Below, piece after piece: positions 51,639 through 59,881 of a DNA stretch of 64,000 nt. Where the stretch lies: NCBI RefSeq assembly GCF_900105615.1, contig NZ_LT630003.1, positions 3,100,001 through 3,164,000 on the forward strand. The letters are read 5' to 3'. The position numbers and the translations under genes were made by a program. Position 1 is the stretch's first letter; each line of letters starts with the position of its first letter. The notes beneath the pieces were generated by a model. It was not told the origin of the DNA. It made no database searches and worked only from the letters and a program-made list of their open reading frames with translations. The DNA comes from Lacrimispora sphenoides JCM 1415 (lineage in GTDB: Bacteria; Bacillota; Clostridia; Lachnospirales; Lachnospiraceae).

Positions 51639-52526
51639 TTACTTTTCCCGGTTCACAAGTATCCGAATCAGCGCTTCCAGGAATTCATTCTTCCCTGGGA
51701 GCTTATGGAGACAGGAAATCGCCTCTTCTGAAATCCTCTCCACATCCTGCTTCGCCTTTTCAATTCCCTCCAGGGTTACATAGGTAGTCTTATGGTTCTT
51801 TTCATCACTGAGCACAGGCTTTCCAAGAACCTCCGCACTGCTGGTTAAATCCAGGATATCATCCTGTATCTGAAATGAAAGTCCCAGACAGGAGGCCATC
51901 TTCTCCACCAGCTTCAGCTGTTCTTCATCTGCTCCGCCGAGAACGGCTCCGATCATCATAGCGGCCTCTAAAAGCGCTCCGGTCTTCAACCGGTAAATGA
52001 AATCAAGCTTTTCCCTTGGTACAGGCTTTCCTGCCAGCTCCACATCAACGGTCTGACCGCCTATCATCCCAAAAATTCCTGTTTTTTCTGCTAAAATCCC
52101 CATGCACCTGGCAACCAGGTCCGGCCGATCCGTCATGGAAAGAGCTTTTGCAGCTGTCTCCATGGAATAAATCAGCAAACCGTCTCCCGCCAGAACCGCC
52201 ATGTCATAACCGAATTTAACCCATGCTGTAGGAAGTCCCCGTCGCAGGGTATCATTATCCATGCAGGGAAGGTCATCGTGAATCAGGGAGGAGGTGTGAA
52301 TCATCTCAATCGCCGCCATAAAAGGCTCGATCTCTTTCCCCTTACCGCCGAATAAGCGGTAGGTCTCCTCCATCAGCATAGGACGAAGCCTCTTTCCTCC
52401 AGCGCGAACGCTGTAATCCATTGCCGCCAGAACTGTACTCTGATGGCCCTCCACAGGAGGCAGGTATGTTTCTACAACATGCCTTACTTCCTCTGTACGG
52501 GCTGAAAACATTTCTTTATCATTCAT
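51639..52526 (-). CDS. ispA: Polyprenyl synthetase (farnesyl diphosphate synthase), 295 aa
   Basis: Condenses isopentenyl units to farnesyl diphosphate. First Asp-rich motif DDLPCMDND (about residues 80-90), second DDILD (about 225), and the conserved GGKRLRPMLM and GGQTVDVE segments. Two starts are equally spaced from weak sites, ATG 52538 and ATG 52526; I give the shorter. Either overlaps the end of xseB. Together with dxs it forms the isoprenoid part of the cluster. Confidence 0.93.
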   Translation of the reverse strand: MNDKEMFSARTEEVRHVVETYLPPVEGHQSTVLAAMDYSVRAGGKRLRPMLMEETYRLFGGKGKEIEPFMAAIEMIHTSSLIHDDLPCMDNDTLRRGLPTAWVKFGYDMAVLAGDGLLIYSMETAAKALSMTDRPDLVARCMGILAEKTGIFGMIGGQTVDVELAGKPVPREKLDFIYRLKTGALLEAAMMIGAVLGGADEEQLKLVEKMASCLGLSFQIQDDILDLTSSAEVLGKPVLSDEKNHKTTYVTLEGIEKAKQDVERISEEAISCLHKLPGKNEFLEALIRILVNREK

Positions 52527-52728
52527 GTTCCTCACCATTTTCCTCTAACACGATAATCTTTTTTTCCACTTTATCTATTTTTTCATTGCAGAACTTTACC
52601 AGCTTCATGCCGGTCTCATAATACTGAAAGGATTCCTCCAGGGAGCATTCTCCGCTTTCCAGTTTTTTAATGAGCTCTTCCAGCTCTCCAAATGTCTCTT
52701 CAATCGTTTTTTCTTTTTTTGCCGCCAT
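52519..52728 (-). CDS. xseB: Exodeoxyribonuclease VII small subunit, 69 aa
   Basis: Small helical protein with the family core TIEETFGELEELIKKLESGECSLEESFQYYETGMKL. Works with XseA to degrade single-stranded DNA. Seventeen bases after xseA, and its stop overlaps the ispA start region. Confidence 0.95.
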   Translation of the reverse strand: MAAKKEKTIEETFGELEELIKKLESGECSLEESFQYYETGMKLVKFCNEKIDKVEKKIIVLEENGEEHE

Positions 52729-52745
52729 AAATCCGTTTCTCCTTA

Positions 52746-54059
52746 TTACCTGTCTCCACGAACTTCCTCCCGCTGGCTGCCAAATAAGCCGGATTCCGCC
52801 GGGGCAACACGGGAAACCACCGCCTCCATGCTTCCATCCCTAAGCCTCAGCCCAATTTTGTCACCGGCTTTTACCTGCTTCACGGAATCAATCCGCCTGT
52901 CTTTTCCATCAGTTACAAAACCATAGCCGCCTCCCATCCTCTTAAGAGGGGATTCTGCTTCCAGGCGGCTGATGAAAATCTCCAGCCTGTGTCTGTCCCT
53001 GACCGCCTGCTTTTCTATCAGCTGTTTTATGTGAAGCTTTTCTTCTTCCGCCCTTGCCCGGTATGAGGCCGTTCTGGACAGAATCAGGTTTTTTAGCTTG
53101 TCCTCTATGTCCACAAGCCTTTGCCGGCATTCATGGATGCTGCGCTTTGGGTCATGCAGTTTCAGCTTTAAGGCGTACTGGTTTCCATGAAACCGGTAGC
53201 GTTCCAGCTTTCTTTCCACGGTCCTTAAGAGCGTATGACCGTACATTTCCACCTGCTCCTCAAACTTGCTGTAATCAAATACAGCAAGCTCTGCGGCTGC
53301 AGAAGGTGTGGGGGCACGCATGTCCGCCACATAATCTGCGATTGTCACATCGGTTTCATGGCCTACCGCAGAGATCACAGGAGTGGTGCAGTTAAAAACA
53401 GCCCTTGCCACAACTTCCTCATTAAATGCCCATAAATCCTCAATGGAACCGCCGCCCCTCCCAACGATCAGGACATCAAGTCCCATCTGGTCCAGGGTTT
53501 CGATCCCCTTTACAATGCTTTCCTTTGCGCTCTCTCCCTGGACAAGAGCAGGGTAGAGATAAAGCTGCACATAAGGATTGCGTCTGGTCGATATATTTAT
53601 AATATCCTGGATGGCAGCTCCGGTAGGAGCCGTCACGATTCCTACGGTTGTTCCGTACTTTGGAATCGGTTTCTTATATTCAGGAGAAAACATCCCCATT
53701 TCTTCCAGTTCATCACGCAGTTTTTGGAACCTTTCAAACAGATCACCGATTCCTTCTTTTGTGATCTCCTGAGCATAGAGCTGGTATCTTCCGTCCCGCT
53801 CATAAACCTCCACGCTGCCCTTTACCACCACCTGCTGCCCTTCCTCCAGCTTAAAAGCAAGACCCTTCCTGTGCCCGGCAAACATCACTGACGCCATAGA
53901 CGATTTCCCGTCCTTTAAGGTAAAGTAAATATGACCGGAGGTATGGTATTTACAGTTGGACACTTCACCCTTAACGGATATCCGGTTCAGGGCGAAATCC
54001 TGGGCAAACATATTCTTAATATAGGCATTGACCTGAGTAACGGAATACACACTTGCCAT
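52746..54059 (-). CDS. xseA: Exodeoxyribonuclease VII large subunit, 437 aa
   Basis: N-terminal OB fold (SVYSVTQVNAYIKNMFAQD ... VSNCKYHTSGHIYFTLKD), then the catalytic domain with TAPTGAAIQDIINI, GRGGGSIEDLWAFNEE and SAVGHETDVTIADYVADMRAPTPSAAAE, and a coiled-coil C-terminus. Normal length. It begins three bases after the nusB stop, in the same operon. Confidence 0.96.
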   Translation of the reverse strand: MASVYSVTQVNAYIKNMFAQDFALNRISVKGEVSNCKYHTSGHIYFTLKDGKSSMASVMFAGHRKGLAFKLEEGQQVVVKGSVEVYERDGRYQLYAQEITKEGIGDLFERFQKLRDELEEMGMFSPEYKKPIPKYGTTVGIVTAPTGAAIQDIINISTRRNPYVQLYLYPALVQGESAKESIVKGIETLDQMGLDVLIVGRGGGSIEDLWAFNEEVVARAVFNCTTPVISAVGHETDVTIADYVADMRAPTPSAAAELAVFDYSKFEEQVEMYGHTLLRTVERKLERYRFHGNQYALKLKLHDPKRSIHECRQRLVDIEDKLKNLILSRTASYRARAEEEKLHIKQLIEKQAVRDRHRLEIFISRLEAESPLKRMGGGYGFVTDGKDRRIDSVKQVKAGDKIGLRLRDGSMEAVVSRVAPAESGLFGSQREEVRGDR

Positions 54060-54062
54060 ATC

Positions 54063-54506
54063 TTACACCAGCTTTGCCAGGACTCCGTTAATAAATGCCG
54101 GAGCTTCATTCCCGCCGTACTTTTTAGCCAGTTCCACAGCCTCATTGATGGCTACTTTTTCCGGCACATCTTCATCAAATAATATCTCATACAGAGCCAG
54201 GCGTAGTATTGTAAGTTCAGCCTTACCCATACGTTTTGTCTTCCAGCCTTCGGCTACTTCGTTGATCTTTGAATCCAGTTCAGGGATTCTGACCATAACG
54301 GACTCTGCCCTTTCTCTTAAATAAGCAGCATTTTCTTCACTCATATCCACATCATGGATGATCTCTTCTATGCCCTCGGCGTTTAAATCATCCTCTTTTG
54401 GTTCCTCAAAATATTGAATAAGCTGCCCTGTCTTCTCCTCTGCTGGATAAAAATCCGCACAAAAGAGCATTTTAAAGCAGTGTTCGCGCATTTTACTTCT
54501 GGTCAT
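54063..54506 (-). CDS. nusB: Transcription antitermination factor NusB, 147 aa
   Basis: All-helical NusB: TRSKMREHCFKMLFCADFYP at the start and ILRLALYEILFDEDVPEKVAINEAVELAKKYGGNEAPAFINGVL at the end are diagnostic. It joins NusE in rRNA antitermination. I choose ATG 54506 with AGGAGG ten bases before; the longer frame to 54542 starts upstream of that site. First gene of the nusB-xseAB-ispA-dxs run. Confidence 0.95.
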   Translation of the reverse strand: MTRSKMREHCFKMLFCADFYPAEEKTGQLIQYFEEPKEDDLNAEGIEEIIHDVDMSEENAAYLRERAESVMVRIPELDSKINEVAEGWKTKRMGKAELTILRLALYEILFDEDVPEKVAINEAVELAKKYGGNEAPAFINGVLAKLV

Positions 54507-54571
54507 TTCCCATGGTCCTCCTATTGGTGATTTTCTGGACATTTGGAATTATTATACCTTACCAGGGTTTT

Positions 54572-55480
54572 TTATACAATAGAAACTTTGCTATTCGCCA
54601 AAAACCTCTGAATATTATCAAGCACTTTTTCGCTTAAAATTCCAAAGGCCTGCCTGGTTCTCCCTGCCGAAGCATTGACACAAAACACCATGGGATGTTT
54701 TAAAAGCTCCCCGTCTCCTGCTGCTCCTGCCGTATCGCAGGCAAACCGGTTGTCCCCGGCATCCAGCCAGTTTTTTAAATCTTCCGGTTCAAAGGCAGGT
54801 CCAATGGACGTATTAAACAGGATCTTTCCATTTCCCAGCTTCTGGAACTCTTCTTCATGCAAAAGGATCACATTCTTATTTAAGCAGGTAAATACCACTT
54901 CGCTGCTCTCTAAAAGCTCTCCTAATGGACGATATCCGATTCCTTTTTCCTCATACTGCGGCTTTCTGCTCCTGCTGTAATAGGAAACATCTGCCCCAAG
55001 AAACTTCAAAGCATTGGCGATCATGCCTCCGGAAACACCCATTCCAACGATTCCTATCTTTAATCCGGTAATCTCTACCGGCATATCCTTCCACATGGGC
55101 CTGTCATATCCATGAAGAAAGCGCACCAGTTCACAGATCGCATATTCCACCACTCCAACATCGCCGTAATCACGGATTCCCATAACTGTAATCCCATGCT
55201 GTTCTGCGTAAGCAATGTCTACATTTGCGCTCTCCTTTGAATAAAGGCTGCAGCACATCCCCACATATTTGATTTTAGGACATCGTTCAAAGACATATTG
55301 ACTGATCTTTGATGTATAGCTTAAAAGCACTCCATCCGCATCTCCGATCCTCCTTATGATCTCTTCGTCATCACAGGGAATATCCTCGTACATCACCACC
55401 TGTTTTGCATATTGGAAAAGCTCTTTCTCTGCTTCTTCTACCAGACTCACCGGCTCTATGGCAACCAACTTCTCAAACAT
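54572..55480 (-). CDS. D-2-hydroxyacid dehydrogenase family protein, 302 aa
   Basis: NAD-binding Rossmann motif GIVGMGVSGGMIANALKFLGADVSYYSRS (about residues 148-176) in the middle of a D-isomer-specific 2-hydroxyacid dehydrogenase fold, with ILFNTSIGPAFEP and a catalytic-type region near 230-260. The usual active-site His is not obvious at its normal place, so it may be a divergent or NAD-binding regulatory form. Follows the aspartate-dehydrogenase-like gene by 96 bases; both face leftward. Substrate unknown. Confidence 0.78.
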   Translation of the reverse strand: MFEKLVAIEPVSLVEEAEKELFQYAKQVVMYEDIPCDDEEIIRRIGDADGVLLSYTSKISQYVFERCPKIKYVGMCCSLYSKESANVDIAYAEQHGITVMGIRDYGDVGVVEYAICELVRFLHGYDRPMWKDMPVEITGLKIGIVGMGVSGGMIANALKFLGADVSYYSRSRKPQYEEKGIGYRPLGELLESSEVVFTCLNKNVILLHEEEFQKLGNGKILFNTSIGPAFEPEDLKNWLDAGDNRFACDTAGAAGDGELLKHPMVFCVNASAGRTRQAFGILSEKVLDNIQRFLANSKVSIV

Positions 55481-55576
55481 CTTCTTATCCTCCTGTCAAG
55501 CTATATTCACAATCCGCGACCCTGCTGCTCACAGTGTGCCCCGCTCTGCCGGGCATAACCGTATAACAGCTATCGT

Positions 55577-56362
55577 TTAAAATACGATTGGTGACACAAT
55601 ATTCTGCAGGACAGCCACTACACTCCAGCCGGCAATGGCGCTGGTGCTTGAATAAATATCCACAACAGCCTTTACGCCTTCAATTTCCGCAGTGATCTTA
55701 TGGTCATCCCCAATCATTCCCGGAACGCTGTGAATGTTCACCCTGGTTTTATCCGGTCCCACAGTTGCCAGGGATGACGCTACCGCAACATTCACCTTTG
55801 TAGGAAGTAGTCCGATTGCCTCTTTTGCATTGCCGTCAAACACCATGGTGCTTTCCTTATCGGTCATTAAATGTTCCTCAAAAAGAGGTGTATACATTAA
55901 GGATTCCGGACCTTTTCTTGTCTCAATCCCTGCTTTCGCCTCTCCCATGAGAGAAACCGTACGAAGCACGTCAAAGCCGCCCACCGCTCCTGAGGCGATG
56001 TATACCCTGGTATTATGTTTTACAGCCGTTGCCTTCACTCTCTCATAAAATTCTTTATCCGCAAAGGCGCCAATGGACAGCACGATGAGATTACATCCAT
56101 TTGCCAGAATCTTCTCCGCCATGTCTCTGACGGAATCCCCAGATGCCGCCTCAGCGATGTAATCCGGTTTTAATTCCAGCAGTTCATCGATCCCTGCGCA
56201 GGAGCTGCAGCCACTTTTCTCTGCCAGGGCTTCTGTCTTTTCCTTTGTCCTCCCAACGATTCCCACCAACTCATACTCAGGCAGTAACCCATCGTTCCAT
56301 GCTCCGGCAATAATTTCTCCAAGATAACCGTTTCCAATAATTCCAAGTCTAAGCTTATTCAT
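55577..56362 (-). CDS. Aspartate dehydrogenase-like (DUF108) protein, 261 aa
   Basis: N-terminal NAD-binding motif RLGIIGNGYLGEIIAGAW, then a DUF108 domain with IASGAVGGFDVLRTVS (about residues 140-155), as in L-aspartate dehydrogenase (NadX), which yields iminoaspartate or oxaloacetate. No nadA or nadC is nearby, so involvement in NAD synthesis is unproven. ATG 56362 follows AAAAGGAGAAAAGC; promoter 56402-56430 is consensus-like. It starts the short wedge preceding nusB. Confidence 0.82.
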   Translation of the reverse strand: MNKLRLGIIGNGYLGEIIAGAWNDGLLPEYELVGIVGRTKEKTEALAEKSGCSSCAGIDELLELKPDYIAEAASGDSVRDMAEKILANGCNLIVLSIGAFADKEFYERVKATAVKHNTRVYIASGAVGGFDVLRTVSLMGEAKAGIETRKGPESLMYTPLFEEHLMTDKESTMVFDGNAKEAIGLLPTKVNVAVASSLATVGPDKTRVNIHSVPGMIGDDHKITAEIEGVKAVVDIYSSTSAIAGWSVVAVLQNIVSPIVF

Positions 56363-56401
56363 GCTTTTCTCCTTTTAGTAGTTTTAAAAACATTAAATTT
56401 C

Positions 56402-56430
56402 ATTATACCTGAAATCAAAAGGACTTTCAA
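56402..56430 (-). promoter_or_regulatory. Sigma-A promoter of the aspartate-dehydrogenase-like gene
   Basis: Minus strand TTGAAA, 17-base spacer, TATAAT; leader about 30 bases. This gives the genes downstream of it, perhaps through nusB, transcription independent of the spoIIIA operon. Confidence 0.75.
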
Positions 56431-56450
56431 GGAGTGCAGGACTCCAAGAC

Positions 56451-57797
56451 TCAAAGCTGGAATGCAAACTGATTTTTCCCTTTTCCCTTTGCCAGATATA
56501 ATGCCTGATCCGCCCGTCTTAATATGGCATCGTATTCCGTCTCCTGTTCTCCTACCAGGGTGATTCCGATGCTTGCATGTATGGTTCCGGAGGCGTGAAA
56601 TGCATTTAATATCCGTTTTGCAATGGCTTCCGGATGTTTCCTTCCGCTTAAGCCGTACAGCCAGATGCAGAACTCATCTCCGCCAAAACGGACAATCACA
56701 TCCTCTTTTCTTGTACAGGCGCTTAAAATCTGTCCTGCCTGGGTTAGAACCAGATCTCCCTTATGATGGCCGAAGGTGTCATTAATTTTCTTGAAATCGT
56801 CAATATCAAGGAACATACAGGCATAAAACCTCTTTTTTCCTCCGCCTTTCAGTCTCTGTTCCACCAGCTTTCTAGCTGTTTCTCTGGTATAAACGCCTGT
56901 TAAATAATCCTTTTGCGCACGCTTCGCTTCCTTTTTCCGTAAATAAATAATACAAATAATAAGAAGAACGGTACAGGACACCATAGCCGTTGAACCTGCA
57001 ATAAAGACTTTTGACAGTTTACTGATCTTGTAAAGAGCGCCATCATAGCTTTCTGTTTTCACCATGGAAGCCACCATCCAGTCTTCAACTCCCGCAGGCT
57101 GATAATAAAGAAGCTCCCTGCTGCCCTTGGAATAAAAGGAGACATATCCAAAGCCCCCGCTCTCCGCGGTCTTTTTCATCTGTTCCAAAGATTGTCCGTC
57201 TCTAAATTCCATGGTTTTGAGTATATCATAAACATTGGCATAAGATTCATACCCAGGGCACGTGGCCACCAGCTCTCCGGACCTTGTGAAAACCAGGCTG
57301 GCACCATATGGGCTTAACTCTGTACTGTTTAAATACTTCCCCAGTTCTTCAGCGGTATACTCCATACAGACCGACCCCTTTGCTTGTCCCTCCCTAACCA
57401 CCGGAACGGACAGAGCGATCCCTGACTGACCGTTAAAGCCATTGGAGGGCAGCCTGGAAATGCTGTTTCCTCCCTTTAACCCCTGGGATTCATGGATCCC
57501 GTAATACGTAATTCCCTGCCCGCCTAAAACTCCAATTTCCGATCCTTCCGGCAGATCACCATAAGCAGAGAATGCCTCAAGCACTTCAAACCTTTCCCGG
57601 ATCATTCCCCGAAAATAGGTAAGTGCTTCGTCATTCTCCCTTTTTAAATCCTGGTAAGTCTGTTCTATCAGACTTTTTTCCACCTCTTTGAAGTAATAAA
57701 TGTTTAAAGCGAATATCCCTATAATTACCGATACCACCAGACCAAACAATGTCATCACCCTCAGCGAGTAGCGGTCTTTCTCCTTATCAGCCATCAT
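56451..57797 (-). CDS. Membrane-bound diguanylate cyclase, 448 aa
   Basis: Two membrane segments (about residues 16-36 and 265-288) flank an extracytoplasmic Cache-like sensor domain. The C-terminal GGDEF domain (about 300-448) has FLDIDDFKKINDTFGHHKGD and RFGGDEFCIWLY, so both the metal Asp residues and the GGDEF signature are intact; it should make cyclic di-GMP. No EAL domain. I choose ATG 57797, nine bases after AGGTG; a GTG at 57809 is unlikely. It sits between asp23 and the AspDH-like gene. Confidence 0.9.
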   Translation of the reverse strand: MMADKEKDRYSLRVMTLFGLVVSVIIGIFALNIYYFKEVEKSLIEQTYQDLKRENDEALTYFRGMIRERFEVLEAFSAYGDLPEGSEIGVLGGQGITYYGIHESQGLKGGNSISRLPSNGFNGQSGIALSVPVVREGQAKGSVCMEYTAEELGKYLNSTELSPYGASLVFTRSGELVATCPGYESYANVYDILKTMEFRDGQSLEQMKKTAESGGFGYVSFYSKGSRELLYYQPAGVEDWMVASMVKTESYDGALYKISKLSKVFIAGSTAMVSCTVLLIICIIYLRKKEAKRAQKDYLTGVYTRETARKLVEQRLKGGGKKRFYACMFLDIDDFKKINDTFGHHKGDLVLTQAGQILSACTRKEDVIVRFGGDEFCIWLYGLSGRKHPEAIAKRILNAFHASGTIHASIGITLVGEQETEYDAILRRADQALYLAKGKGKNQFAFQL

Positions 57798-57872
57798 ATA
57801 TGAAAACACCTGTCCCTTTATAAATCCCGAATCATATCCTTACAGCATTTATTCTTTTGTACACAAAGAAAA

Positions 57873-57907
57873 GCGGGGGCATGAACCTTTTCCCGGTTCG
57901 CCCCCGC
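57873..57907 (-). terminator. Terminator of asp23
   Basis: Perfect arms GCGGGGGC / GCCCCCGC, inner AACC/GGTT pairing, TTTTCTTTG on the minus strand after it. Confidence 0.85.
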
Positions 57908-57922
57908 GATAGACCTTTTCAT

Positions 57923-58309
57923 CTATTTATTCTCTTCCAATGCTACACCGGCAATCCGGATGTTTACATCCAGAACCGTTAAGCCTGTCATGTTCTCAAT
58001 GGCGTTCTGTACCTTCTCCTGAACCTTCTCACTGACGGCAGGTATGCTGTAACCGTATTTGATGTTTAAGGATAAATCCACCGATACATGTTCTTCTGTC
58101 AGCTCCACCTTAACACCCTTGGATAAATTTTTCATGCCCAGCTTTGACACCAACTCATTGGTGATGTTGCCAGCCATGGAATCTACGCCTTCTACCTCGG
58201 TTGCTGCAAGACCTGCAATGATGGCCACCACATCGTCCGCAATCTGTACTTCGCCAATTTTATCTTTTTCATATACCTTGTGAGTATTTCTGCTTTCCAT
58301 TTCTGCCAC
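57923..58309 (-). CDS. Asp23/Gls24 family protein, 128 aa
   Basis: Compact Asp23/Gls24 domain: GEVQIADDVVAIIAGLAATEVEGVDSMAGN (about residues 18-48), then VKVELTEEHVSVDLSLNIKYGYSIP and VNIRIAGVAL. In Firmicutes such proteins support envelope homeostasis and this copy (YqhY-like) is linked to fatty-acid/acetyl-CoA carboxylase genes elsewhere. The start is GTG 58309, seven bases after AGGAGGG; ATG 58300 is too far from it. It has its own promoter (58436-58464), a hairpin leader and a terminator, so it is a single-gene unit. Confidence 0.93.
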   Translation of the reverse strand: MAEMESRNTHKVYEKDKIGEVQIADDVVAIIAGLAATEVEGVDSMAGNITNELVSKLGMKNLSKGVKVELTEEHVSVDLSLNIKYGYSIPAVSEKVQEKVQNAIENMTGLTVLDVNIRIAGVALEENK

Positions 58310-58344
58310 AGCAATTCCCTCCTGTACTAATATTTATATACTAA

Positions 58345-58382
58345 TGAATCAACTGGATATGCAGGCATATCCGCCTGATTCA
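58345..58382. repeat. Two-part inverted repeat in the asp23 leader
   Basis: TGAATCA (58345-58351) / TGATTCA (58376-58382) outside, GGATATGC / GCATATCC (58355-58372) inside with only AG between. It lies in the leader, not followed by T residues, so it may be a regulatory hairpin or a dimeric operator. Confidence 0.5.
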
Positions 58383-58435
58383 AAAGCGGGGGGTTGAAAG
58401 ATGTTTTTTCTTCCGACCCTTTAGGTTCTGGAATC

Positions 58436-58464
58436 ATTATAGCAAAACTGTCCACAGTTTGCAA
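58436..58464 (-). promoter_or_regulatory. Sigma-A promoter of asp23
   Basis: Minus strand TTGCAA, 17-base spacer, TATAAT, just after the spoIIIAH stop codon. Leader about 120 bases. Confidence 0.7.
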
Positions 58465-58471
58465 AGGCTTT

Positions 58472-59260
58472 TTACTCTTCCAATTTCATAAGAGTGATTA
58501 CGATGCTTTCCGCTCCCACTTCTGTTTTTCTCTTTACGATGTCCTCAATTTGAGCCCGCTGAGGATCTGTAATGCTGGAGGCATTGATAACAACATCCAC
58601 TTTTCCGCTGGAAATGCTGACCACCGGATCTGCAAATCCTTTGGCAAGCAGAAGAGTTTCCGCTGCATTTTCTTTTTCAGCAATAGCCGTCATATCAATC
58701 ATTTCCTGAATGGCCTGCTGTTTTGCTGCTTCTTCAATGTTTGGATTGTTGATCAGGTTCATTAAGGTTTCCTTATTCTTTGCCCTTACCTGCTCCCGAT
58801 TTAACTGTACGCTGGATATGTATTCTGATACGTTCATTCCGCTGGTAAGCACCGCTTCTCCAGGGTTGTCAAGGCCGGTTTTTGCCGCCTGTGTCTCATT
58901 TGCCGCTAAGTCTACCGATCCATCGCTTTGTAAAGCCGCATCGGTTTCTCCTGCCGCCAGTTTATCAATATCCTCTGCATCCTGGTCAAGGCTTGCAATA
59001 TCCTGATTTGTATCACTGCCGGTAAGGGACTGGTTTTCCGCTAAAATATCTTCTTCAGAAATATCAGTCATTCCAGCTTCATAGACGTCTTTCCCGGAAG
59101 CGGCCTCCTGCTTTCCTGCATAGTTTAAATATCCAGCAGCTGCTATCATAACGGCTAAGGTGGTGATAATAATCTGGTTTCTTCGGAACAGTTTCTTCAT
59201 ATCCATTTTCTTTGGGGTTCTAGGGACTTTGGGCTCATTGCTTGTTTTCCAACTTCTCAT
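58472..59260 (-). CDS. spoIIIAH: Stage III sporulation protein AH, 262 aa
   Basis: One membrane helix near the N-terminus (about residues 30-47, IIITTLAVMIAAAGYLNYAG), a long disordered Asp/Glu-rich linker, and a C-terminal YscJ/FliF-like ring-building motif domain (VNREQVRAKNKETLMN ... VVSISSGKVDVVINASSITDPQRAQIEDIVKRKT). In the mother cell it meets forespore SpoIIQ across the intermembrane space. I choose ATG 59260, eight bases after AAAGGAG. Six upstream relatives of the operon precede it. Confidence 0.94.
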   Translation of the reverse strand: MRSWKTSNEPKVPRTPKKMDMKKLFRRNQIIITTLAVMIAAAGYLNYAGKQEAASGKDVYEAGMTDISEEDILAENQSLTGSDTNQDIASLDQDAEDIDKLAAGETDAALQSDGSVDLAANETQAAKTGLDNPGEAVLTSGMNVSEYISSVQLNREQVRAKNKETLMNLINNPNIEEAAKQQAIQEMIDMTAIAEKENAAETLLLAKGFADPVVSISSGKVDVVINASSITDPQRAQIEDIVKRKTEVGAESIVITLMKLEE

Positions 59261-59275
59261 ACATGACACTCCTTT

Positions 59276-59881
59276 TTATTCCACCCTCTTTAATACTTTA
59301 ATTTTATGTGGGGGCAGGTTAAATAATGCTTCCATGGCACCGGAAATTTCAGCTTTTACCGTAGGACTGCCACCGCCCTGGGCACTGATGATGATTCCTT
59401 CTATTTCCGGACGTATCTCTTTCTCCACAATGGGAGCTGTATTTTCTCCTGAACCAGTCAGAATAGTGTTTTCCTTGCGATCTGCGCTGGTGATCTTTCT
59501 GATTCCCCCGGAGCTGTCCTTTTCCTCAGTAGATGAATCCGAACTGTCTTTATCGACTCGGAGTACCTTCTCCTCTGAGGATTTCAGTACGATCATTACT
59601 TCTACCTGACCGACCCCATCCACGGTTTTTAGGATTCTCTTCACCCTCGCCTCCAGTTGTTCCTCATAGGTCCGGTCTGCTCCTGCCGCAACAGCCGCTT
59701 CCCCATCTGCCGGCTCTGTCACAATCCCTTTTTGCAGTGCCGTCTGGTTTTTGCTTTCTGCTGTCTTCTCTACCCTGGCAGCCATGCCCGAACCGGAGGG
59801 AAATGTAAGGATCAGGATAATCATTCCAACCGCCAGCAGGATCAGCCATTTATCCTTTCCCATCTTCCATTTGAATTTCAA
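59276..59881 (-). CDS. spoIIIAG: Stage III sporulation protein AG, 201 aa
   Basis: One membrane helix (WLILLAVGMIILILTFPSG) then a mother-cell ring protein of the feeding-tube channel, with KRILKTVDGVGQVEVMIVLKSSEE and GIIISAQGGGSPTVKAEISGAMEALFNLPPHKIKVLKR at the C-terminus. The start is debatable: TTG 59881 has GGAGG nine bases ahead and gives the normal length; ATG 59902 has none; ATG 59863 has none either. Overlaps spoIIIAF by 32 bases in the TTG version. Confidence 0.9.
   Translation of the reverse strand: MKFKWKMGKDKWLILLAVGMIILILTFPSGSGMAARVEKTAESKNQTALQKGIVTEPADGEAAVAAGADRTYEEQLEARVKRILKTVDGVGQVEVMIVLKSSEEKVLRVDKDSSDSSTEEKDSSGGIRKITSADRKENTILTGSGENTAPIVEKEIRPEIEGIIISAQGGGSPTVKAEISGAMEALFNLPPHKIKVLKRVE

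Noticed and set aside
53054..53395. 113-aa plus-strand frame inside xseA
   Set aside because: Shadow of a well conserved gene; no ribosome site or recognisable domain.
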